A stretch of DNA of 64,000 nucleotides from Blastocystis sp. Blastoise (GCA_039096225.1 JBBPEB010000027.1:1-64000); one strand, 5' to 3'; positions 22,867-41,150 are shown, counted from the first letter of the stretch. Numbers and translations are program-made. The notes: generated from the sequence alone by a model not told the origin.

Positions 22867-23127
22867 TATTATTATTATTATATATGATATACCATATATA
22901 TAATAATAATAATAATAATAATATATAATATACCATATATATTTAATAATATATAATATACTATATATATAACTATAGGTTGTGTGATTAGTTATTTATT
23001 ATTTAAATGGGCATTTCCCAATAGAACAGGGAAGAGTAATGAAAAGATTAGTGACCAACCTCTATGTTGCTTTCAAGTATATATCAATGAACCACCAGCT
23101 GTTGTTGTCAATATCTCCGATGTTTAA
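21660..23127 (+). CDS. PAP2-family lipid phosphate phosphatase
   Basis: Polytopic phosphatase acting on phosphatidate or related lipid phosphates. Six exons (21660-22084, 22210-22306, 22469-22526, 22564-22706, 22780-22828, 22979-23127; 921 bases, 306 aa), all GT-AG. The three catalytic motifs are visible: KNLFLNPRPDF (K...RP), SSFPSGHSANA (PSGH) and ATRVWNNRHRPVD (R...H...D), set among hydrophobic helices. Four-membrane-helix-plus topology matches Dpp1/Lpp1 proteins. The first ATG in frame is at 21660; a TTG 18 bases earlier extends the frame but is not a normal start. The hAT insertion sits just upstream and could replace or disturb its promoter. Confidence 0.92.
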
Positions 23128-23139
23128 ATATATAAATAA

Positions 23140-23170
<31 letters not shown>

Positions 23171-23924
23171 TACTCATCAATCTTCAAATATACACATTTT
23201 TAAAAATTATCATTTCTTCTCTTCTTTCACTTTTTCGTTTTGCTTATAGTATTCATATATTCTATAACTAATTATTTTTCATTAAATATTTCCATAAATC
23301 AATATGTATATTGATTGCATTAAAAATAATTTATAAATATCTTTCATATGATTTTTATTTTTTTTTTGGATTCATATATAGTTAGTTTCTTTAATTATGT
23401 TCTTTTGATTTTTCTTTTTTAATTTTCTTTTTTTTTTTATTTCATTTATTCTCTATATTCTATTGAATTATGTTATAGCATACATTAACATTATTTTTAG
23501 CTCTGGTTGTTGTCTCTCTTGCTTTGTTTGCATAAATTTATATTCTTTCTATAATTTTTATAATACATTTATTCTATAAAAAACAATAAACATATATTTT
23601 GAATCTATCTTAGTAATCCTAATAAATATGAATTACTATTCATATCGACAACAATATATAAATACAAATATTCATATATATATAGAATTATAGTTTATTA
23701 TATTTAAAAATTAAGACAATAAACAATGCAACAAACATTGATTTAGACATAATACATTATAATTAAAAAAGAAAACAAACAAAATAAAGAATTACATTTC
23801 CCCAAAATAGATATATATATATATTAAAGAAATAAATAAGAATATATATAATTATATGAAAATATTATTTTTAGAAATCTATGGAATAGATCATTTATAG
23901 AAAACTATATATTGATATATATAT
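23128..23924. other. Intergenic between convergent genes
   Basis: 3' flanks only; simple-sequence T and TA runs. No gene seen. Confidence 0.6.
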
Positions 23925-24798
23925 TTAATCTCGTTTTATATAGGATTCATCTTCAATAATTTTCTTTATATAATTAACAAGTCTTTGCTTTTCTTTGAAT
24001 GTATAATTAGCATTTCTATTTAATTCAAAACAGACATCGTTAAGATAGTTCTGACCATTCTCATCCTTGACTTGAGGTACTTCTAACATTTCTGGATATT
24101 TTACTCTTTTCAATAAATCCTATTAAGATATATATAATAGTGTTTATAAGATATATATAATAGTGTTTATATTATGATATATAATAAATATAATAAATAT
24201 AATATAAATATAGCAAATATTATAAATAAAAAAATAAAATAAATAAAATAAATAAAAATAAAATAAATAAAATAAACAAAATACAATAAACTAAAACAAA
24301 TAAAATAAATCAAAAATATATGAATAAAAAAAACCATACAAAATCAACATGTAAGTCATCTTTTTCATATTTATATATTTCTTGGCAATTTTTTCCATAT
24401 AAATCAAATTCCAAAGAAGACATAATTTGATCTGGTTCAAAAGTACGCCAATTACCATAAGGTCTTTCATGAATATCCATAAAATCAAACCATGCTGTTA
24501 TCGTATTTGTAGATATGTCTTCATTCGTTTTAGGATGTTCTATCTTTTCAATATCATTGACATCAACAGAAACTACATCTTTAGCTAAACCATGAATAGA
24601 TGGCGCAATATCTTCAATAGGAACAGATTCTGAATCAGTTTCTAAATTAAGAGGGTCATCATTATTAATAATTATATCTTCTTTTGTTTCTTTATTGAAT
24701 TTTCCAGAAGACATATAACGAACATTCATAGAAATAGGTTTTGATAAAGTCATTACAGTTCGTAACACTCTTAAACCTTGAATAGATCGACTTAACAT
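23925..24798 (-). CDS. Putative mitochondrial or hydrogenosomal protein, unrecognised
   Basis: Two exons (24798 to about 24340, then 24119-23925) with a GT-AG intron containing aaataaaataa repeats. The N-terminus MLSRSIQGLRVLRTVMTLSK is Arg/Ser/hydrophobic with no acidic residue, like an organellar targeting peptide, and is followed by an acidic linker. The C-terminal part has AWFDFMDIHERPYGNWRTFE, a compact soluble domain ending YIKKIIEDESYIKRD. I do not recognise the family. Confidence 0.75.
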
Positions 24799-25177
24799 AC
24801 TCTTAATTATATAATTTATAGAAAAACGAACGAAGAAAGAAGGTCTAACAAATTTTCTGAATAAGTCTCATTTTTTTTCTTCATTCCTCATTTTTCTTCA
24901 AAATAAAACAATTCCCGTAATTTTCTTTCTTTTCATAAGAGAAAAAATATTTTTAATCGTAGAAAAAAAAACAAATAAAACAAAAGAAAAGTGAAACAAG
25001 ATCTACATATAAAAAAAGAAACACTTTTGATTTTTTAAAATTGTATATACGACACACTTGAAGAATAACTTCCTATTTAAAAACTATATTTATACAGTCT
25101 TTACATTATATATAAAAATAATATCTTTTAAATATTTTTATATACACATTCATCGTACTTTTGTCCATTATAATTAT
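24799..25177. other. Divergent promoter region
   Basis: Intergenic DNA between the organellar-protein gene (-) and the HAD gene (+); no further gene seen. Confidence 0.6.
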
Positions 25178-26532
25178 ATGAATTCTTTAGAAAATGTAAT
25201 TTTTTTTATTTATCAAATATATATATACATATAATATATTGATTTTAGATTAAATTGATTTCATTTGATCTTGATGATACATTATGGATTTCAAATGAAG
25301 CCTTGAGTAATGCTGAGATCAGTGTTTATAATGAAATCAAATCAAACTATCCTAAAATACCTTTATCAGATACAATGACGTATATTTCAATTTGTCTCTA
25401 TTCTTTATAATCATATATATATATTGTTATTTTTATGTATGTATTTTTTTTTTGTATATTCTAGATATGTAATTATATTTAGACATATATATATATAGAA
25501 TAAAAGAAGAGATGCATCGATTAAAAGTAACCAATCCAGAAATAAAAAGTAATTATACTTTATTACGAAAACAAGCTATTCGAAATATTGCTAAGAATAC
25601 AGAGTATATAAAGTTATTCAATTGAATTTTATTTATTTATTTATTATTATTATTCTATATATAGTTATAGTATCGAATCTTTATGTGATCATTTAATGGA
25701 AGTATTTTTAGATACACGATGTAAGGTATATTCGTATTAGATTTATTTTATTATAGTTATTTTATTTAATAGTTATTTTATTTAATAGTTATTTTATTTA
25801 TTATATTAATTATATTTTTTATTATATTTATTATATTAATTATATTTTTTATTATATTAATTATATTTTTTATTATATTTATTATTATATTATATTTATT
25901 ATATTATATTTATTATATTATATTAATTATATTATATTTATTATATTATATTTATTACACTTATATTTATTACACTTATTCATTATTTTCTTGATTATTT
26001 CAACTCTATATTTTAATAACCTATAACAATACTTATATAATTTAATAGACTCAATTATTTGACAATGTTATTCCTATGTTATCTTATTTAAAGTCAAAAG
26101 GATATATATTAGGAATTATTTCAAATGGAAATGGTGATTTAAGACATCATCCTGAATTATCTTCTTATTTTGATTTCTTTGTCAATCCAATTATTGCAGG
26201 AATTGCAAAACCAAATAAAGAAATATTTCAATATGTATATATATATATTACTTATCTATATTCATGATTACAAGAAATATCTATATATATATATACTTAT
26301 TATCCTCTAGGCTATGAAACTCACACAAATTATAGATCCTTCATGTTGTCTACATATAGGAGATTCAATGGAAGATGATATATTAGGAGCTTATAATGCT
26401 CAATGGAAAAGTATATATATAACAAATAATAAAACTATTACAAATGATGAGAATCTATATAATCACATCCAACCTACACTTACATTTAAATCGATTAATG
26501 ATTTTATTGATCATGTAACTCAAGTATTATAA
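25178..26532 (+). CDS. HAD-superfamily hydrolase
   Basis: Haloacid-dehalogenase-type phosphohydrolase, 240 aa, from six exons (25178-25195, 25249-25379, 25499-25603, 25665-25725, 26049-26234, 26311-26532; 723 bases). Motif I is ISFDLDDTLW (nucleophile Asp and acid/base Asp), motif II is IISNGNGDLR, motif III is the Lys of GIAKPNKEIF, and motif IV is HIGDSMEDDILGA. A helical cap lies between motifs I and II. The substrate cannot be told; the layout matches small-molecule phosphatases of the HDHD/YjjG kind. Intron 4 is packed with ttatatttattatattaatta repeats (25740-25980). Confidence 0.9.
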
Positions 26533-26759
26533 TTTTTTTTTTATCTCTTTAATATTTTGTTTTTGTTCATCATTTTAAATAAAAAAAATATAATAAATTA
26601 ACTCTAACAAAACACATCTTACATTCATTTTACAAAGGATTGGTTAAATCACAGGTAAAAAAGAAACAGTTTTTGATCCATCGAATATAGACTTTAGACA
26701 ATATATAAGAAATATAGAGTTTAAAGAATAAAGGAAGAAAAAGAGTCCATTTAAAGTGT

Positions 26760-27716
26760 TTAACGGAAACGTCTGAGAGAGAGAGTATTTCTTCTCTTCC
26801 AGGAAGATCTCCAAGAACCACCAATACGCTTGTTGGCTCTGTGACCTCTCTTTAACATACCACGGTGATGACGACCAGCGGAAGTAAGACCACGAAGTTC
26901 ACGGTGTTTGTGGACAGGGTTGCAGATCCAGTTAATTCTAGCATCGTTTCTAATGGCGTTGTGGCTAGGATCAACAAGAATAACTTCGTAATACTTGTAG
27001 GTAGCATCTTGAAAAAAAATAAATAAATAATTTATTATTATGAAATCATATTTAAAAATAATTTATTATTATGAAATAATAATATATAAATAATAATAAT
27101 ATAATATTATAAAAAAAACAGCATCTTGATTAACCCAATAGGAGTTAAGGACACGAAGGTTAGCATAAGCCTTACCAACACGTTCTTCAGCAATAGAACG
27201 AAGATTACGGACGTTCTTTAATTGAGTAATACCTTGGTGCTTAGGTTTACCATAAACAATACCCTTAGGATTAGGTCGCTTACGGCCTCCACGTCTAATA
27301 GCAGAACGGACAATCACAAAACCTATAATAATTATTATATTATTATTATATATTATGAATAACAAATAATAAATTTTATATAACAAATAATAAACAATAA
27401 TTTATATATTTAAAAAATCATAAAAAAAAAAAATAAGCATACCTTGTTTAGCTTTATAACCAAGACGATGAGCTTTATCGATTCTGGTAGGATGAGCAAC
27501 TCTGCTGATCTTAGGGAGTTGACGATATTAATAATGAATAAGACTTATGATACTCCATAAAATAATAATTAAAATCAATAGAGCAATCAAGAATACGAAA
27601 AAAAGTAATCAATAATTGACATACCGATATTCCCAAGCACGGACACGAAGTAAGAAACGTAAGACATCAGCTTGCTTCTTCTTCCATAATTCTTCAAGAT
27701 ACTTGTAGGCACCCAT
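26760..27716 (-). CDS. RPL15: 60S ribosomal protein eL15
   Basis: Cytosolic large-subunit protein, 205 aa from four exons (27716-27625, 27522-27443, 27322-27120, 27002-26760; 618 bases). The product begins [20 protein letters not shown] and shows [39 protein letters not shown] and the end TLSLRRFR. All are hallmark eL15 segments, and the length matches the family (about 204 aa). Intron 2 is a normal GTATGC-AG intron. Introns 1 and 3 cannot be GT-AG and keep the protein: each must be removed exactly between two copies of a direct repeat (7 and 10 bases). The start codon lies 275 bases from that of RPL10, which is read in the opposite direction. Confidence 0.95.
27003..27119 (-). other. eL15 intron 3: bounded by 10-bp direct repeat, no GT-AG solution
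   Basis: TCAAGATGCT (minus strand) ends the 5' exon (27129-27120) and also ends the intron (27012-27003). The protein [12 protein letters not shown] needs one copy only. The first copy is followed by GT, and the second contains CAAG. Using that GT with that AG would leave five extra bases and a frameshift. Confidence 0.8.
27523..27624 (-). other. eL15 intron 1: bounded by 7-bp direct repeat, no AG acceptor
   Basis: AATATCG (minus strand) ends exon 1 (27631-27625), followed by the strong donor GTATGT, and recurs at 27529-27523 directly before TCAACTCCC. The conserved RAWEYRQLPK requires one copy joined to TCAAC. No AG lies at a usable acceptor. Confidence 0.8.
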
Positions 27717-27991
27717 GATTTCCTTTTATGACAAAATGAATAATGAATTCACAATACTTGTAATAACCAAGAAGGAAAAGCAATATTTTTTTTAAAGACT
27801 CGTCACGATGGAATCTCGTCGATTTCTTGTTTTGAAAGAATTAACATAAATTCAGAGAAAAATACAGTTCTAGATTCGGATGTGAATTTTCATTCCATTT
27901 GACCAGATATAGAAGGTTGACGTCCATTGTTCGTCTACATTTTTTATCATATAAATATCTCAGTATATTTTTTCTTTGATATCAAAAAAAA
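27717..27991. promoter_or_regulatory. Shared divergent promoter of eL15 and RPL10
   Basis: Two ribosomal-protein genes start 275 bases apart in opposite directions. Most of the richer-composition DNA (27790-27945) is in the middle. No specific factor site is claimed. Confidence 0.6.
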
Positions 27992-29129
<1,138 letters not shown>

Positions 29130-29328
29130 ATGATTTTAACTCATTAAGTCTTTAAAGCAGTGCACACCTCACTTCAAAGAATAAAAAGTATTGTTTGGTT
29201 GATTTTTATAAATTATATATATATATTCTAATAATAAACAAAACTCTTTATAAATATATCACAAACTATCAATAATGTAAAGAAAGTATTATTTATTAAA
29301 TAAATAGAATTTATATTTTTAAAAAAAC

Positions 29329-31577
29329 TCACAATTTTTGATTTGAAGAATCAAGTGAATCCATATGAATAATAGCATTCATTTCTTGAGGATTAATAGG
29401 TATCTTTGTAGAAGGTGTACTTGGATTCGATAAACTTAATGGATCTATAAATATATTATTATGATTTATATATATATATATACTATCTGCATTCAAATCT
29501 GAAGGTCTGATTTCTATAGATAGCATATTAATTATATATGAAAGATAATTATAGTGATATATATTATATAAAAAAATTAATTATAGTGATATATATTATA
29601 TAAAAAAATTAATTATAGTGATATATTAATTATATATGAAAGATAATTATAGTGATATATATTATATAAAATTAATTATAGTGATATATATTATTTAAAA
29701 AAATTAATTATAGTGATATATTAATTATATAAAAAAAAAACTTATATAAAGAATAATAATATATACCTCTTTTATCTGTAAGGAAAAAAGATGAAGAAGA
29801 AGAATCACGATGGATTCCTATATATAAACATATAACAATATTATATATATATATCACAAATACCACTATCTTCTGAACTTTCTCTATTCATGTATTTACC
29901 AAGATTTGCTATATATATATATTAATAATAATAATATAAATATAAATATAATAATAATTATAATAATAATAAATATTAATAACAATAATATAAATATAAT
30001 AATAATAATGAACTTACATGTATACATAATAGCTTCACCTTGAAATCCTGTTTCTTTTGTATTTTGATTTATACTTATAGAAACTGTAGAAGGAATATCA
30101 CTAGATCTCTCTCTCTCTTTCTCTTTATTATTATTCTCTTTATTATTATACTTTTTGACTTCTCTTTTAGATCTATTGACTTTCTCTTGTGCTTTTCTCT
30201 CTCTTTCTTTCTTTTCTTGCTTTACTAAGAAAGAATAACTATATATATATAGTTATGATTAGAAATATGAGTATATATTTATAAAAATAATAGTATAAGA
30301 ATCATTTTAATTTCTATTTAAAAAATACTTATAATGATTAAAACAAATAATAATAAAATAATATACGTTGTTTCATGTAAGTACATTAATTTAATATGAA
30401 AACATAATAGTTGAGCAATATAGAGAAAAGGTAATAGATTAATAATCACATAAACAACAAGTAAAATAGCACAAAATAATTGCGGGAAATAATCAATAGA
30501 ATAAATTGTCGATTGAACTATAGGGAGAATTATTTATATGTAATAGAATAATTGTATATTGTATAATTTTTATTTATTAGTATAGTTATTCTATTATATA
30601 AATATATAGAATCGATATATAATATATAGAATAGATATATAATATATTATATAAATATATAGACTAGATATATATAATATATATTATATAATAGATACTT
30701 AATGTTCTGTAATAAAGAGGATCAGTGAATATTCGAATAATAATATAAATAGATATAATCATATTAAATAATGTCATTATACATGTTGAAACTAATAATC
30801 CTAAGAAATAACTATATATATATAGAGTATACTATATAAAAACATTATAATAATTATTATTATATACTTATAGTTCATAGATCCGACACAAGTATTTAGC
30901 CACTTACAATGATGATCAAATCCCGCTATACATTTATTACAAGCCCGGCAATGCTTTGTAGTCGAATAGACATGCGCATTGCATAAATAACAAAAACAAG
31001 GAAGATGTTTATCCTATAGATATCATGAGATATAGGACAAGAGGAAGCATACATATATTATAAATAGTATTATTATTAAAGGATAATAATATATAATAAT
31101 AATAATATATAATAATAATATATAATAATAAGTATAATAATATATAATAATAAGTATAATAATATATAATAATAAATATAACGATAATAATAATAATATA
31201 TAATAATAATAATAATAAATATAACGATAATAATAATATATAATAATAAATATAACAATAATAATATAAACATAACAATAATAATAAATACAACTATAAT
31301 AACTATAACAATAAGCATAACAATAATAACAATATATAATAAAATAAAATACATCTTTGTCAACACATTTATCTTTAGGATCGATAGCTGTTGCAAGAAC
31401 TGCATATGAAATCACAACAATAATTAAGATAATAATCAAGGATAAATAAATATAATTCCATGGAGATTCTATAAAGGGATACAAAAGAAAAAAAGAGCCA
31501 ACGATCATAATTACAAATAAAATCCATGATGCTATTTGTAGTAATTCCAAAGGCGATTGAAAACCATTACGTCTCAT
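29329..31577 (-). CDS. DHHC protein S-palmitoyltransferase (ZDHHC1-like)
   Basis: Integral membrane enzyme that palmitoylates cysteines of target proteins. The start [20 protein letters not shown] leads into two hydrophobic helices. The Cys-rich DHHC domain reads [20 protein letters not shown], then [20 protein letters not shown] and SMNY, with the catalytic Cys in DHHC. Two more helices follow ([13 protein letters not shown] and [19 protein letters not shown]). A charged Lys/Glu/Arg tail comes next, then Ser-rich exons ending [14 protein letters not shown]-like sequence ([13 protein letters not shown]). N-terminal and DHHC spacing resemble ZDHHC1/11. Eight or more exons, all GT-AG. Stop at 29329-29331. 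Confidence 0.9.
29531..29745. repeat. Intronic repeat, aattatagtgatatatatta units
   Basis: About six diverged copies of a 33-50-base unit (aattatagtgatatatattatat plus poly-A) inside an intron of the DHHC gene. Confidence 0.8.
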
Positions 31578-32399
31578 CTTAAATTCTATTTACTAACATA
31601 CAAAACACGAAGTAAGTGTATTGATGCTAATTGAAGTATTAATATAGTCTTTTTAAATATAAACCTAAAGGTAACTTCTTTTCAACCCTTATTCTAGCCA
31701 AGAATATATATATAAAGCTTTATATTACTTTATATATGAAACAGAAATAAGTGTTTTTTAAATTATTTCTGGTTTTTTCTAAATTTAACGCTAAATCATC
31801 ATTTTATCACGAAAAAGAAATTTGTTTCTTTATGAAAAATTGATGGCAAATCACAAAAAAAAAATTTTTCATTTTTATTTATTTTTTTGTTGTTAAGCAA
31901 TAAAAAATAATAATAAAATCATAGTACTTTTCATTTTCTTATATACATTGAGTACATGTAAAAAAAAATAATTTTTTTTCAAATGTGAATTCACAAAGTT
32001 GCATAACACATATGTATCTCTTGAAAAAAGTATTGTACAAGTTATGTTCACCTATAAAATTTTGAATAATACGTAAGAAAAATCATATTTTTTAAATTTA
32101 ATGATATGTTTAATAAAAAACAAGGACTCAAAGAGAAATAACAACATAAATGAACTACTACACAAAACTATATAAATCATAAAAAGTAAATATGAATATA
32201 TGCAGCAATTTCAATTATGCAGCCGTAAAAAAATTATAAAAGAAATAATAAATATGTGTGATCTTCATATGATATTAGTGTTACTGAAGATTGCTATAAG
32301 TTACAGAACATATATATGTATAATATTAAAAAAATTGCAAAACAAAAAGAGTAGCTATATTATTATAGAGAGAGAAATACTAAATAGGGATTCCCGTGA
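31578..32399. other. Intergenic, no gene seen
   Basis: Promoter of the DHHC gene and 3' flank of LETM1. Open frames here on the plus strand are A+T-rich and overlap the LET-type coding end; none resembles a protein. Confidence 0.55.
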
Positions 32400-36337
<3,938 letters not shown>

Positions 36338-36863
36338 ATCACTAAAACAACGAAATGCTATATACGTAAGAAACAAAAATGAATTGGAATACAATTAACA
36401 ACATAGGGAGACGACTAAAAATAAATATAAAATCTAAAGAGTTTATGATGTGAAATGTACTTTTAAAACAATAGATTTTAAAGTTAGTGAACCCATCGAG
36501 TATAAACTGTGATTCAGACTCTTTAACTGTTAAAATAAACTCATGGTATAATATACAAGCATTCCAGTTTATTTAAAGGATATTCAATTTGATTCAAAGA
36601 ACAACTAACAACAAGTTGTAATACAAAACAATTCTGTTTTTTCTTTTGAAAACATAATAAATAATCATGATAAAAAAGATACTGCTACTGAAAGTTTGGT
36701 TTTTTTTTCTGATTTTTTTCTTTTTTTTTTTCTTTTTTAAAAGAAATCTAATAATCATGGGAAATTCCTTTTTATAAGAATAAATACAAAATGAATCATG
36801 TTTTTAATGGTTTTAATGAAACTTATACTTTATTGATATCGTCTGATTCATTTTATTCTTATT
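36338..36863. other. Divergent promoter of LETM1 and U2AF-like gene
   Basis: No further gene seen; may include an unresolved first exon of LETM1 at 36340-36410. T-rich tract at 36700-36740. Confidence 0.5.
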
Positions 36864-37785
36864 ATGGGTTATTCGTCTGTTTCATCAAGTTCAAGGTACA
36901 TCCTAATCTTATTAGATATTATTTTTTAATTTAAAGACTTCTTTTGTTCACACTAATTAATTTTATATATAGAACAAGAACTGGATCTTCCGAAAGAAGC
37001 CATCGTTCACACAGTCATAGACATCGAAGTTATAGTCCAAGATCTAGTCGTAGTCGTAGTTCTAGTCGTTCTGGAAGACATTATCGTCGTTCAAGATCAG
37101 GTTCTCGATCTAAATCTCATTCTAAACACATGTATATTTATTAGTTTATTTATTTCAAACTATATTAATATCATTTCGTATTTATTTTCATTCACATTTT
37201 ATGTTTATAGTACTAAAGAAGAACAAAAACCAGTTCGTATATATATATTTTCTTATTTATATATATATTTATACTATTTTTATTCTCTTCTATTCTATAA
37301 TTAATGATTTTTTATTTTATTATATCTATATATATATAGCTGGAAATACTTTATCATTATTGATGAAGCAAGTTGAAGAAAATCCTGAATTATATAAAAG
37401 TAGTGATATTCAATTTGTTGAGAAATATAAATATGGAAAAGATTTATATATTGGTGGTATTCCTGAAGGTACAAATTCTGAAGATCTTCTTCATTTCTTT
37501 AATAAAGTCATTAAACTGGTATTTATATAGTTATACATTTATTATATATTATGTTTATTATATTATTATTATTATTATTATTATGTTTATTATATATTAT
37601 GTTTTATTGTGTTTATTATTATTATTATTATATATATAGGCTCATCTTAATATTATTCCTGGAGACCCTTGTTTAACGTGTAGAATTAATACTAAATTCG
37701 CTTTTATTAATTGTAGAAGTGAAGAAGAAGTGAATAAAGCGCTAAATCTCGATCAAATCCCTTATATGGGGCATAAACTGAAAAT

Positions 37786-37826
<41 letters not shown>

Positions 37827-37875
37827 TATATATATAGGTCGTCCATCTACTTATGAAGGTCCTACTGGTGTTCAT

Positions 37876-37931
<56 letters not shown>

Positions 37932-38570
37932 ATAGGGAATTACCCTGATAATTTCAGTCATATTGTAGTTCCAGAGATGAGTGAAGATTATACAACGGAT
38001 TATAAAGATCTAGAAAATGTATATATAACTGAATAATATTAAATATTATAATAAATATAATATAAATATAATAAATATAATAATAATAATGATAATAATA
38101 ATATTAACTATAATAAATATATTAAATATAATAATAATCATGATTTTAGGTTCTTCCTCCGATTCCCACGGAACTGATCAGTTTATATAGTACGGAAACA
38201 GATGTTATTATATATACGCCCTATATGAAAATAGATAATATACTTAGTTTAGAAGATATTGAAGATGATGATGAATATGAAGATACAAAAACAGATATAC
38301 AGGAACAATTACAGAATTGGGGAACCCTCCAATCCCTCACTATTCCACGTGATGGACCCTATAAAGGATTTGTGTTCGCTGTCTATGAAGATGAAAAACA
38401 AGTATATATATATATTTATATCATTATTATAAATATTCTTATACATATTCCATATATATGTAAATAACTAATATATATATATATATTTAGTGTGAAAAAG
38501 CATGTACAGAATTAAAAAAATTACTTTTTGATGGTAAATATGTCAAAGCCTCTCCTATTTCAAAACAAGA

Positions 38571-38622
<52 letters not shown>

Positions 38623-38676
38623 ATTCATTCTCTTCTATATAGATATGAAAAATATATATCCACAGAACAAGCTTAA
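36864..38676 (+). CDS. U2AF2: U2AF large-subunit-like splicing factor lacking RRM2
   Basis: Factor that would recognise the pyrimidine tract and 3' splice site. The N-terminal RS/His-rich segment ([40 protein letters not shown]) is followed by RRM1: [40 protein letters not shown], then [19 protein letters not shown], matching the U2AF65 RRM1 end KIRRPHDYQPLPG. The C-terminal UHM-like domain has [29 protein letters not shown] and [20 protein letters not shown]. The RRM2 that normally sits between them is absent; only about 60 residues link the two. Eleven or so exons, all GT-AG, ending [10 protein letters not shown]. It may be the organism's only U2AF2 or a shortened paralogue. Confidence 0.8.
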
Positions 38677-39216
38677 TCAATGCTTTTAATTTTTTTTTAT
38701 AAATTCATTTTTTTAAAATTATTTTTGTATATATACATATTTCTCATATCATATTGATAGTATTTTGATTTCACATCTTTGCTGCTTTCCGTTTATACAA
38801 AAAAAAATATAGTATTCATATCATTTCAACGTAAAATGTTTTTAATCACTTTTAAAACTCTAATTTATTATCTATATTGTATTCTTCAGAACATATATGT
38901 TCTTTTATTTATAAAAAAAACATGAGGCTATCAATAATTATCTATATTAACAATAATGACATGATATCTACAGGCTTACAACATTTCTTCGTTGTTCTAT
39001 AACTACATAAAGCTATAATCATTCAAAGTATAGAGTATATAGAATAGAATAGTGTATATGTAAGTCATTTAGGAACCTAGTAGATTTTTAAAAATAATTA
39101 CGGAAATGACCCACAATTCATTAAAAATAAATTTGATCTATTCTACAACATTATTTCTTTCTCCTTGAACTGTATTTATTTATTTCTACGAATAATATGA
39201 CTGGATCTTTAGATCG
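38677..39216. other. Intergenic, no gene seen
   Basis: 3' flank of the U2AF-like gene and promoter of the transportin gene. A short ATG-initiated frame at 39197 stops after 15 codons and overlaps the start region. Confidence 0.6.
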
Positions 39217-40793
39217 ATGCAACAAATTGGACTCCAAGAATTAACTGAATTAATTGATGTATTCATTCTTCCATTTTTTAAAGAATATACGTTGTAGGTA
39301 GCTTATGCAAGAAAACCTGGTGATCGTGTTGCTGCGGATCAGCAACTTCAAGAGTTTCAAAAGAGTGATATTGCTTGGGCATTATCTAAGGAACTTATTG
39401 AGTCTACTAATGATTCCTGGACTTTCTTTGGTGCTTATACTTTTTTCTGGTAAGTGAATTATATGATTCTAAATGAAAATTATTTTTAATGCTATTCTTT
39501 TTAGTAAAGTTCGATTAGATTTTTATACATTAACAAATCAAAATGCTATAGATCTTTGGGAATCATTAGTTAATTGTGCGAAAATATTTCATCATCGTAA
39601 GTTGTGAATAAATTGTTTTTTTAAAATTATTTTTTAATTATTTTTTAATTATTTTTTAATTATTTTTTAATTATTTTTAATTATTTTTAATTATTTTTTA
39701 ATTATTTTTAAATATTTTTTAAATGTTTTTTAATAGTTTTTTAATTGTTATTTCATTCATTTTTTTGTGTCATTTTTTTTTATTTTAAATTTTATATATA
39801 TATATATATATATAGGATATCAACCAACATTGAATATGATATGTTGTAGTTTGGGTGTTTTATGTGTTCAATCTGTAATTGATGATAAATATATTTCACG
39901 AATTTATAATTCTTTTTATAATGAAGAATATCAAGATATATTTTTAAAAGTAATTCGAGATATTCCTGTCGAATTAAAATCATCTAAAGTATTTTTTTTA
40001 TTTATATAAATCATTATATATATATATATAGTTAGCTATTCCTGACGAAACATTAAAATACAAGCGAATTGAGATCGTTAATCACGGGGAAGAAGTATTC
40101 TCCTATATAAGGCCTTTATTAACAAACCCTCAAAATAATGATGATATGATTGTATATATATATATAGGATTTCTTTTGTTGTTATATATATAATGTTATT
40201 ATCTTTTTATTTTGAATATTTAATATAATATATATATATATATAGAAATTAATATTGATGACCATAAAGAGTTGGGTAGATATTAGTTCTATTAGTGCTC
40301 TTTCAATCTCAAAATCTACATTCCTTCCTATATTATTCAATGTATATATATATATATAATTCTAGATTTATATTATTTATATTATATACAATAACTATAT
40401 ATATATATAGAATATGAATAATCCTAATTATGATGATATATCGTTTGATATATTATATAGTATTGTAGATACGTATATATATATATATATATAATATAGA
40501 CTATACTATACTCTCTCTATATATATATATATAGTTATTATGATATTGAAAGGGATAGATCCGTAGTGGACATACTTGTACCTTCGATTCTCCAGTTAAT
40601 GAACAACTTCACGGCATTAGTCCATCAGGATTATAACCGCGGGATTAATATATATAAAATCATGGGCTCTGTAGGCTGCTATTTCTTAAGAGATAATAAT
40701 AATATGATCAGTCAACAATTCTTTGATATTCTACAAGTATTCTATATTTATTTATATTCTTTGATATTCTATATATATATATATATATTTTAT

Positions 40794-40828
<35 letters not shown>

Positions 40829-41150
40829 ATTCTTTGATATTCTATATATATATATATATTGTATTCTTTGATATTCTACAAATATTCTATATATATATAT
40901 ATATCTATATATTATTCTATATATATATATAGTTCCTGTTCACTGTTTTTGATTCTCAGGAGCGTGAGTATATTGAAGAAACACTCGAGTTCTGGACGGA
41001 GTTTCTAAGTGTTATTAAGGGAAATAATACACTTGAAGACCAAAACTCATTTAATCATTTACCCACATTCCCCGCGGTTCTTGAGAGTATTACCAAAGGA
41101 TGTATTTCTAGCTTCAGATTACCTTCTGTATATATATATATATATATATG

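Noticed and set aside
27523-27624. U12-type explanation for the eL15 and RPL10 repeat-bounded introns
   Set aside because: No ATATCCTTT-like donor and no TTCCTTRAY motif near the 3' end with an AC or AG that keeps the reading frame.
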